NCBI GenBank assembly: GCA_003166055.1
Contig: PMWR01000234.1
Span: 7,130-12,204, forward strand
From: Acidobacteriaceae bacterium
Lineage (GTDB): Bacteria; Acidobacteriota; Terriglobia; Terriglobales; Acidobacteriaceae
Length of the DNA: 5,075 nt
Direction of reading: 5' to 3'
Part shown: positions 1 to 5,075 of the stretch, piece by piece
How the letters are laid out: each line of letters starts with the position of its first letter
Position numbering within the stretch: the stretch's first letter is position 1
Position numbers and translations under genes: made by a program
The notes under the pieces: model-generated
Seen by the model: only the letters and a program-made list of their open reading frames with translations
What the model was told of the DNA's origin: nothing
Database searches by the model: none

Positions 1-1620
1 GTCATCGGCTGGCAGCTCGACAATGAAACCTCCAGCTACGATGCGGCCAACCCTGACGTGTTCATTGGCTTCCAGCATTACCTCGAAAGGAAGTTCGGCA
101 CCCCTGAAGCGCTGAGCAAGGCCTGGTTCCTTAACTATTGGGGGCAGAACCTGCACACGTGGGAGGACCTGCCCACACGTGACAGCGCCCAAAGCACCGG
201 CTACAAGCTGGAGTGGACGCGCTGGAGCCAGATGCGCGTCACCGATTTTCTGCAATGGCAGGCCGCGCTGGTTCGCGAATGCGCTTCGCCCAGCCAGTTC
301 GTCACCACCGACTACGGCGGCATGATGCGCCGCGACGTAAACGAAGAAGCGATTGCCGGCTCACTCGACATTGTTGCGGACAACATCTACCACGGCACGC
401 AGGACCAATTCGACGGCTCCTTCCAATCTCTGCAGGGCGACTTTTCGCGCTCGCTGAAGCACACCAACTTTCTCGTTACCGAGACCAATGCGCAGACCAT
501 CGGCTGGGACTCGGCCAGCCAGTATCCGCCCTATGACGGCCAGATGCGCGAGGATGTCTATACGCATATTTCAAATGGCGCGAACATGGTGGAGTACTGG
601 CACTGGGCCTCGATCGCGGCCAACCAGGAAACATACTGGCAAGGCGTTCTCTCCCACGACCTTGAGCCCAACCGCGCCTACGCAGAGGTTGCGCGTACGG
701 CGCACGAGTTGCAGCGCATTGGCCCGCACATTGTGGGACTGAGGAAACGCAGCGATGTAGCCATTCTTTGGAGCCGCGACTCGGCCAACGCGATCGACTT
801 CATGCCCTTTGGCGGCGATGTTCCCGCACGCTCTTGGACTCACACTCCGGATGGCTATCTCTCGCTGGTCCAGCAGATGCATCATTCGCTTTATGAGCTG
901 AACATCGGCTCCGACTTCGTCTTTCCCGAAACACAGGACTTCTCCCCGTACAAGGTTCTGATCGTCCCCGCCCTCTACATCTCGGACGACGCCCTGCTCA
1001 AGCGCATTTCCGATTACGTGAAGAACGGCGGCCATGTGGTCATGACCTTCAAGAGCGGATTCGCCAATGAAAACTCCGCCGTCCGCTGGGTCCGCGCACC
1101 CGGACCGCTGCGCGATGCGGCGGGATTCAGTTACCAGGAGTTTTCGAACCTCGAGCACCCGCTGGCTCTCAAAGACGATCCTTTCCACGCCGGTTCCAAC
1201 AACGAGGTCAAGTACTGGGCGGAGTTCCTCATGCCGGAACAGGCCCGGCCCATCGCCTACTACGACCACCCCTTCTTCGGCCGCTGGCCCGCCATCACTG
1301 AGAATGACTACGGCTCCGGCACGCTGCTTTATGAGGGCACATTTCTCTCCGATGCGCTGCAAACTGCCGTGCTGCGAAGCGCCCTTGAGAAAGCCGGCCT
1401 GACCGGTCCAGACCAGCAGCTCCCGCCCTCGGTTCATGCCACGCACGGCATCAACCGCCTCGGAAAGCGGCTGCATTACTACTTCAACTATTCGAGTGCC
1501 GAGGTCAAAATAACCTACCCCTACGCCGCCGGTGTCAATCTGCTCGACGAGAAGCCCTTACCCAAATCCGAAATCTTAACCTTGAAGCCATGGGACGTCG
1601 CTATCATCGAAGAGCCGTAG
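1..1620 (+). CDS. Beta-galactosidase, glycoside hydrolase family 42 (5' end outside window)
   Basis: This enzyme hydrolyses terminal beta-D-galactosides, or possibly alpha-L-arabinopyranosides, with retention of configuration. The frame is open from base 1 and gives 539 residues before TAG. Numbering from the first visible residue, GWQLDNE carries the acid/base Glu9 (25-27). VTETNAQ carries the probable nucleophile Glu161 (481-483). GANMVEYWHW and QETYWQGVLSHD (about 193-220) complete the barrel's C-terminal active-site segments. A Rossmann-like GH42 middle (trimerisation) domain follows, with VAILWSRD near 253-260, KVLIVPALY near 318-326 and GGHVVMTF near 343-350. A small beta-rich C-terminal domain covers about 480-539. 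GH42 proteins usually have 650-700 residues, so roughly 130-200 N-terminal residues are missing; any signal peptide cannot be judged. The internal GTG at 58 is not the true start, because the acid/base Glu lies before it. The family call is firm; the exact substrate is not determined. The malic enzyme gene follows closely on the same strand. Confidence 0.9.
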   Translation, partial: VIGWQLDNETSSYDAANPDVFIGFQHYLERKFGTPEALSKAWFLNYWGQNLHTWEDLPTRDSAQSTGYKLEWTRWSQMRVTDFLQWQAALVRECASPSQFVTTDYGGMMRRDVNEEAIAGSLDIVADNIYHGTQDQFDGSFQSLQGDFSRSLKHTNFLVTETNAQTIGWDSASQYPPYDGQMREDVYTHISNGANMVEYWHWASIAANQETYWQGVLSHDLEPNRAYAEVARTAHELQRIGPHIVGLRKRSDVAILWSRDSANAIDFMPFGGDVPARSWTHTPDGYLSLVQQMHHSLYELNIGSDFVFPETQDFSPYKVLIVPALYISDDALLKRISDYVKNGGHVVMTFKSGFANENSAVRWVRAPGPLRDAAGFSYQEFSNLEHPLALKDDPFHAGSNNEVKYWAEFLMPEQARPIAYYDHPFFGRWPAITENDYGSGTLLYEGTFLSDALQTAVLRSALEKAGLTGPDQQLPPSVHATHGINRLGKRLHYYFNYSSAEVKITYPYAAGVNLLDEKPLPKSEILTLKPWDVAIIEEP

Positions 1621-1648
1621 CAATCGTATCTCCCCGCAATCCAAATTC

Positions 1649-1661
1649 GAGAAGAATTCTC
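1649..1661 (+). other. Small perfect hairpin over the weak ribosome site of the upstream malic enzyme start
   Basis: GAGAA (1649-1653) pairs perfectly with TTCTC (1657-1661) across a GAA loop. The stem covers GAGAAG, the only purine-rich candidate ribosome binding site for the GTG at 1663, and ends one base before that GTG. It is too short and AT-rich to act as an intrinsic terminator, and no T-run follows. If it forms in the mRNA it would disfavour initiation at 1663. A 5-bp stem can arise by chance. Confidence 0.25.
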
Positions 1662-1662
1662 A

Positions 1663-3375
1663 GTGAACGGAGCATCCCCTGTGCCAAAGGACGCGAACCA
1701 GACTCTCGTGCGCACTCATCTTTCGGGCTACGACCTCCTTCTGGATTCGCGCCTCAACAAAGGCACTGCGTTCACCGAAGAGGAGCGCGACACCTTCGGG
1801 CTTCACGGGCTGCTGCCGCCCCACATCGGAAACTTGGAGGACCAGCTCGAGCGGCGCAAAAAAGCGCTGGACAATCGCGATACGGCGTTCGGCAAATACC
1901 ACCTGATGCGCGACCTTCAGGACACCAACGAGACCCTGTTCTACGCGCTCATCGAGAAGCACATTGAAGAGCTGCTGCCCATCGTGTACACGCCCGCGGT
2001 GGGCGAAGGCTGCCAGCGCTTCTCTGAGATCTGGCGCAAGCCCCGCGGCCTCTTTCTGAGCTACCCCAATCGCGACCGCATCGGGAAGATCCTCGCCGAT
2101 CCCCGGTATGACAACGTGCGCTGCATTGTGGTCAGCGACGGCGAGCGCATTCTCGGGCTGGGGGATCAGGGTGCCGGGGGCATGGGGATTCCCATTGGCA
2201 AAATGGCGCTCTACACCGCGCTGGCCGGCATCCCTCCTGAACACTGCCTGCCCGTTCTGCTGGATGTCGGCACCGACAACGAAGCTCTGCTCCACGATCC
2301 CATCTATATCGGCTGGCAACACAAGCGCGTTCGCGGCCAGGAGTACGACGAATTCGTCGAGGCTTTCGTCAAGGCCGTCGAGCGCCGCTGGCCACACATT
2401 CTTCTGCAATGGGAAGACTTTGCGGGGACCAATGCGGCAACCCTTCTTGAGCGCTATCGCGATCGGCTTTGCACTTTCAATGACGACATTCAGGGCACAG
2501 CTGCTGTGACCACCGCGACGCTGCTGGCCGCGGTGAACGCCACCGGCATTCCGCTCAAAGAGCAGACCATCGCTCTATTTGGCTCTGGAGGAGCCGGCAT
2601 CGGCATTGCCAACCTGTTGATGGCCGCAATGCAGGAAGAGGGACTCGACGAAGCCGGCGCTCGTCGGCGCATCTATGCCTTCAACCGGTACGGACTGCTG
2701 GTTGAAGGAGCGCGAGGAATTCGCGCCAGCCAATTGCCCTATGTGCGCCCGCGATCGGATGTGAAAGATTGGAAGCTCTCGGGTGGCGAAGACATCTCCC
2801 TGCTTGACGTCGTTCAAAATGCCGGGATCACCGCGCTGGTGGGCACCTCAGCCCAGGCTGGCGCGTTTTCTGAAGACATCGTTCTCGCCATGGCAAGCCA
2901 TACGCCGCGCCCGATCATTTTCCCGCTCTCCAACCCCACCTCCTGCGCTGAGGCGACACCCGCAGATCTGTTGCGCTGGACGGTTGGGCGCGCGATCGTC
3001 GGCACCGGCAGTCCCTTTGCTCCGGTGGAGTTTGACGGGAAACTGATTCCGATTGCGCAGACCAACAACTCGTATATATTCCCCGGTCTTGCGCTCGGCA
3101 TCCTTGTGTCCCGAGCGCGCCGGGTCACCGATGACATGATCATGGCCGCCGCCAAGGCGCTTGCGCGCCAGTCTCCCGCGCAACAGGACAAGCATGCCCG
3201 CCTGCTTCCTCCCATCGCCGATTCCCGCACGGTCGGCCTGGTCGTGGCGGAAGCAGTGGCCCGGCAGGCAATCGCGGATGGCGTGGCCGAGTTGGCAGAA
3301 CCAGCCAGCCTCACCGACCAACTCCGCGCCTATATGTGGGAACCGGTCTATCTGCCTTACGAACGCGTCTATTGA
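1663..3375 (+). CDS. maeA: NAD(P)-dependent malic enzyme (oxaloacetate-decarboxylating malate dehydrogenase), long type
   Basis: This enzyme oxidatively decarboxylates L-malate to pyruvate and CO2, reducing NAD(P), in the cytoplasm. It links the TCA cycle to pyruvate and supplies reducing power. At 570 residues it matches the long type (E. coli MaeA about 565) and is complete. The N-terminal malic domain has the catalytic Tyr109 in IVYTP and Lys180 in GIPIGK; their 71-residue spacing equals that of human ME2 (Tyr112, Lys183). Metal ligands are Glu251 and Asp252 in WEDF and Asp275 in FNDDIQGT. The nucleotide-binding domain has FGSGGAGIG (about 306-314), then SNPTS (Asn424) and TNNSYIFPG (Asn468, Asn469), which bind cofactor and malate. 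NAD preference is usual for this type, but Asn341-Arg342 stands where Asp is common, so NADP use is possible. The start is GTG 1663, or GTG 1681 with the better ribosome site; both lie before the conserved region. Probably co-transcribed with the GH42 gene 42-60 bp upstream. No terminator is visible after it. Confidence 0.95.
   Translation: MNGASPVPKDANQTLVRTHLSGYDLLLDSRLNKGTAFTEEERDTFGLHGLLPPHIGNLEDQLERRKKALDNRDTAFGKYHLMRDLQDTNETLFYALIEKHIEELLPIVYTPAVGEGCQRFSEIWRKPRGLFLSYPNRDRIGKILADPRYDNVRCIVVSDGERILGLGDQGAGGMGIPIGKMALYTALAGIPPEHCLPVLLDVGTDNEALLHDPIYIGWQHKRVRGQEYDEFVEAFVKAVERRWPHILLQWEDFAGTNAATLLERYRDRLCTFNDDIQGTAAVTTATLLAAVNATGIPLKEQTIALFGSGGAGIGIANLLMAAMQEEGLDEAGARRRIYAFNRYGLLVEGARGIRASQLPYVRPRSDVKDWKLSGGEDISLLDVVQNAGITALVGTSAQAGAFSEDIVLAMASHTPRPIIFPLSNPTSCAEATPADLLRWTVGRAIVGTGSPFAPVEFDGKLIPIAQTNNSYIFPGLALGILVSRARRVTDDMIMAAAKALARQSPAQQDKHARLLPPIADSRTVGLVVAEAVARQAIADGVAELAEPASLTDQLRAYMWEPVYLPYERVY
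1669..1672 (+). promoter_or_regulatory. Shine-Dalgarno GGAG supporting a malic enzyme start at GTG 1681
   Basis: GGAG lies 8 bases upstream of the in-frame GTG at 1681, close to ideal spacing. The alternative GTG at 1663 has only the weaker GAGAAG, itself inside a small hairpin. This site is the main reason to consider the shorter protein, which lacks the first six residues. Confidence 0.5.
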
Positions 3376-3435
3376 ATGGCGGTGCCTGCTGCAACAGCGA
3401 TAACTCTTCACCAATCGACAAATTGCGTTTCCTGT

Positions 3436-3464
3436 TTGGTTGCCGCCTGGAAAAGCTCCATAAT
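3436..3464 (+). promoter_or_regulatory. Candidate sigma70-like promoter for the GH3 gene
   Basis: A -35-like TTGGTT (3436-3441, three of six consensus bases) is followed after exactly 17 bp by CATAAT (3459-3464, five of six). Transcription would begin near 3471 and leave a leader of about 120 bases before the ATG at 3591. A second, weaker option is an extended -10, TGATACTAT at 3544-3552, which lacks a recognisable -35 and would give a leader of about 30 bases. Housekeeping promoters in this presumed lineage are not well characterised, so this rests on consensus matching alone. Confidence 0.3.
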
Positions 3465-3483
3465 CGCACATGCCTTGGGCTAC

Positions 3484-3497
3484 AACGGATATCTGTT
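3484..3497. promoter_or_regulatory. Imperfect 14-bp palindrome, possible operator
   Basis: AACGGATATCTGTT is a dyad in which six of seven symmetric pairs are Watson-Crick and the remaining one is G-T. It begins about 13 bases downstream of the start point predicted from the 3436-3464 promoter, where a repressor of sugar-utilisation genes could bind. No regulator gene lies in the window, and a dyad of this length can occur by chance in 215 bp. Confidence 0.2.
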
Positions 3498-3581
3498 CCG
3501 CTCTGAGCCAAAAACCAGCAATGAGCCTGCAGTGCGGGTTCATTGATACTATTAATGCAATTGAAAAAATCGATTCACTTC

Positions 3582-3586
3582 GGGGG
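3582..3586 (+). promoter_or_regulatory. Weak G-rich ribosome binding site before the GH3 start
   Basis: GGGGG lies only 4 bases before the ATG at 3591, so it is both imperfect and close. It is nevertheless the only purine-rich run near either candidate start. The alternative in-frame ATG at 3555 has none, which favours 3591. Confidence 0.3.
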
Positions 3587-3590
3587 TTCC

Positions 3591-3674
3591 ATGAATCAGT
3601 CTCTTGGCCGAGCCGCGTTCGGCATTCAGACTTTGGCACTTTTGTCCCTTCTGTCATTACCCGTTCCGGGCTGC
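3591..3674 (+). other. Signal peptide with lipobox-like end (GH3 enzyme)
   Basis: Residues 1-28 have a short polar start with one Arg, a Leu/Ala-rich core and Val-Pro-Gly-Cys at the end. Gly at -1 and Cys at +1 fit signal peptidase II cleavage; Pro at -2 is atypical and Val at -3 is tolerated. If lipidation fails, cleavage by signal peptidase I nearby would give a soluble periplasmic enzyme. With the alternative start at 3555 the n-region gains two lysines and becomes a more typical positively charged one. Confidence 0.6.
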
Positions 3675-5075
3675 ACTCAACGACGCCAGTTGCCGCCTCC
3701 GCCAACAGGCCCATGGATGAATGCGAGCCTTTCGCCGGACGAGCGCGCCGACCTGGTGCTGAAAGAGCTCACCCTGGACGAAAAAATCGCGCTGCTGCAC
3801 GGCGTCGGCATGCCGACGGACGAACCGGTGACTCCAGAAAACGCAGCTTCGAACCGTGGCGTTGGTTACGATGTCGGCGTTCCCCGGCTGGGGATTCCGG
3901 GCATCGATATGAGCGATGCCGCGTATGGCGTACGCTCCAGCGGCGCAAACGGGCGCTACTCAACCGCACTGCCGGCCAACGTTGCGGCGGCGGCAAGCTG
4001 GGACCCCGACGCGGCATTTGAATATGGCGCCCTCATTGGCCGCGAACTGCGCGCGCAGGGCTACAACATGTCGCTCGGCGGCGGTGTGGACATTACTCGC
4101 GAGCCCCGCAATGGGCGCACCTTCGAATATCTCGGCGAAGACCCGGTGCTGGCCGGAACCCTGGTGGCCAGGCTCATCGAAGGCACACAGTCGGAACACG
4201 TCATCGGCGACATCAAGCACTATGCCTTCAACGACCAGGAAAGCGGTCGAACTTCAGTCAATGCGCTCATTGGCGATCGCGCCGCCCGCGAAAGCGATCT
4301 GCTGGCTTTTGAAATCGGCGTAGAGAAGGGCCATCCCGCCGCGGTCATGTGCTCTTATAACCGCCTCAACGGCGACTTCGCCTGCGAAAACCAGTACCTG
4401 CTCAACCAGGTGTTGAAAAAGGACTGGAACTTCCACGGCTTCGTGGTCTCCGACTGGGGCGGTACCCACAGCACCGAGAAAGCATCAGCGGCCGGACTCG
4501 ATAATGAACAGCCGGGCTCGGTTTTCTTCGGCGAGCCCTACAAGGCCGCGGTTCAGGCAGGCAAGATTTCGATGGCTGAACTGGACGAGCATGTACACCG
4601 CATCCTGCGCTCCATGTTCGCCGCCGGCGTGATCGATCATCCCCGCCAGCGCAGTGTGATCGATCCATTCGCCGGGCTTGCGGTTGCGCGGAAGATCGAG
4701 GAGGAGAGCATCGTTCTGCTCAAGAACGAGCACGCCGTGTTGCCGCTCGATCCTGGAAAGATTCACACCATCGCGGTCATTGGCGCGCATTCTGATGTGG
4801 GCATGATCTCCGGTGGGGGCTCGGCGCAGGTCGATCCTCCGGGAGGCAATGCCATTTCCCCTTCGGGCCAGGGAGCGACGCACTGGCAGGAGCAGGTCTG
4901 GTTTCCCACCTCGCCGCTCAAGGCCATTCGTGCCCGTGCGCCCAGGGCGACCGTGACTTATGATCCCGGGACCGATCCCGCCACAGCAGCGGCTGCTGCC
5001 AAAAACGCCGATGTCGCCATTGTCTTTGCCTATCAATGGGAAAGCGAAGGCATGGATCTCCCCAGCCTTTCACTT
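3591..5075 (+). CDS. Exported glycoside hydrolase family 3 enzyme (beta-glucosidase/beta-xylosidase type), 3' end outside window
   Basis: This retaining exo-enzyme removes beta-linked glucose or xylose from the non-reducing end of oligosaccharides. The window shows 495 residues of a protein that usually has 700-870. Residues 1-28 form a signal sequence (Arg7, hydrophobic 8-25) ending in a lipobox-like Val-Pro-Gly-Cys28. A proline-rich linker follows, so periplasmic or lipid-anchored placement is likely. The GH3 N-terminal barrel spans about 45-345: Asp109 in DMSDAAYGVR (where many relatives have DGP), RNGRTFEYLGEDP at 173-185, Lys209-His210 in IKHY, and the nucleophile Asp288 in VVSDWGG (4452-4454). 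AGLDNEQPG follows. The C-terminal domain starts near 367 with EEESIVLLKN and has a GGGSA loop. The likely acid/base is Glu486 in ESEGMD, just before the cut. The start was chosen for the signal sequence and G-rich upstream run; an in-frame ATG at 3555 would add MQLKKSIHFGGS. The Asp-Ala-Ala variant resembles the TDASLGV-type GH3 subgroup of Xanthomonas and Caulobacter. Substrate is not decided by sequence. Confidence 0.92.
   Translation, partial: MNQSLGRAAFGIQTLALLSLLSLPVPGCTQRRQLPPPPTGPWMNASLSPDERADLVLKELTLDEKIALLHGVGMPTDEPVTPENAASNRGVGYDVGVPRLGIPGIDMSDAAYGVRSSGANGRYSTALPANVAAAASWDPDAAFEYGALIGRELRAQGYNMSLGGGVDITREPRNGRTFEYLGEDPVLAGTLVARLIEGTQSEHVIGDIKHYAFNDQESGRTSVNALIGDRAARESDLLAFEIGVEKGHPAAVMCSYNRLNGDFACENQYLLNQVLKKDWNFHGFVVSDWGGTHSTEKASAAGLDNEQPGSVFFGEPYKAAVQAGKISMAELDEHVHRILRSMFAAGVIDHPRQRSVIDPFAGLAVARKIEEESIVLLKNEHAVLPLDPGKIHTIAVIGAHSDVGMISGGGSAQVDPPGGNAISPSGQGATHWQEQVWFPTSPLKAIRARAPRATVTYDPGTDPATAAAAAKNADVAIVFAYQWESEGMDLPSLSL

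Larger units (their letters stand above)
3376..3590. other. Non-coding control region between the malic enzyme and GH3 genes
   Basis: These 215 bp carry no convincing gene on either strand. Hairpins near the malic enzyme stop are trivial, such as GCTG-CAA-CAGC at 3388-3398, and have no T-run, so no rho-independent terminator is seen. The last 50 bases are clearly more AT-rich than the flanking genes, as expected of a promoter and translation-start region. The stretch contains a candidate promoter (3436-3464) and a short imperfect palindrome (3484-3497), described separately. Transcription of the GH3 gene is therefore probably at least partly independent of the two genes upstream. Confidence 0.6.

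Noticed and set aside
571..1476. 301-codon open frame on the minus strand inside the GH42 gene
   Set aside because: It lies opposite a gene with clear family motifs. Its translation shows no recognisable domain, and long antisense frames are expected at this GC content.
1660..2409. 249-codon open frame on the minus strand inside the malic enzyme gene
   Set aside because: It is antisense to the conserved malic domain, shows no recognisable motif and is best explained by codon bias on the real strand.
3388..3398. Hairpin after the malic enzyme stop as a terminator
   Set aside because: The stem has only 4 bp and no T-run follows, so it does not qualify as an intrinsic terminator.
3544..3552. 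Extended -10 TGATACTAT as the main GH3 promoter
   Set aside because: Only four of six -10 bases match and no -35 is present at usual spacing; kept only as a secondary option within the promoter entry.
2848..3714. 288-codon minus-strand frame spanning the intergenic region
   Set aside because: It covers the malic enzyme 3' end, the promoter region and the GH3 signal sequence in antisense. No domain or convincing ribosome site was seen.
3470..4021. 183-codon plus-strand frame overlapping the GH3 start
   Set aside because: It is a different frame from the GH3 protein, which has firm motifs from about residue 45 on. Its Arg-rich translation is typical of an out-of-frame reading of high-GC sequence.

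Overview
The window is ordinary, dense bacterial coding sequence of moderately high GC. It holds three genes on the + strand: the 3' part of a GH42-type beta-galactosidase gene (1-1620), a complete malic enzyme gene (start at 1663 or 1681, end 3375), and the 5' part of a GH3 glycoside hydrolase gene with an export signal (3591 to the window end). No RNA gene, mobile element, CRISPR array or long repeat was found. The organism looks like a saprophytic Gram-negative that lives on plant or microbial polysaccharides. The GH42 and GH3 motif variants recall Acidobacteriota (Terriglobia-like), with Xanthomonas/Caulobacter-type proteins as the other comparison. This placement is inferred from remembered family resemblance, not from a search.

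Layout. The GH42 frame is open from base 1 and carries both catalytic glutamates, so only the beginning of the gene lies outside. A gap of 42-60 bp without a recognisable terminator leads to the malic enzyme gene, so the two are probably co-transcribed. A 215-bp non-coding stretch (3376-3590) follows. It holds a plausible sigma70-like promoter and a short palindrome, and would be the control region of the GH3 gene. The GH3 gene starts with a signal sequence ending in a lipobox-like Val-Pro-Gly-Cys. It runs through the nucleophile domain and into the C-terminal domain, and is cut a few residues after the likely acid/base glutamate.

How the genes may work together (inference). The GH3 enzyme, exported and perhaps lipid-anchored, and the GH42 enzyme would release glucose, xylose, galactose or arabinose from beta-linked oligosaccharides. 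The cytoplasmic malic enzyme converts malate to pyruvate, CO2 and reduced nicotinamide cofactor. A central-carbon gene between two glycosidase genes is mildly unusual and could be metabolic coupling or chance. No previously undescribed system could be made out. The points most worth checking are the malic enzyme's cofactor-site residues, the two uncertain translation starts and the GH3 control region.
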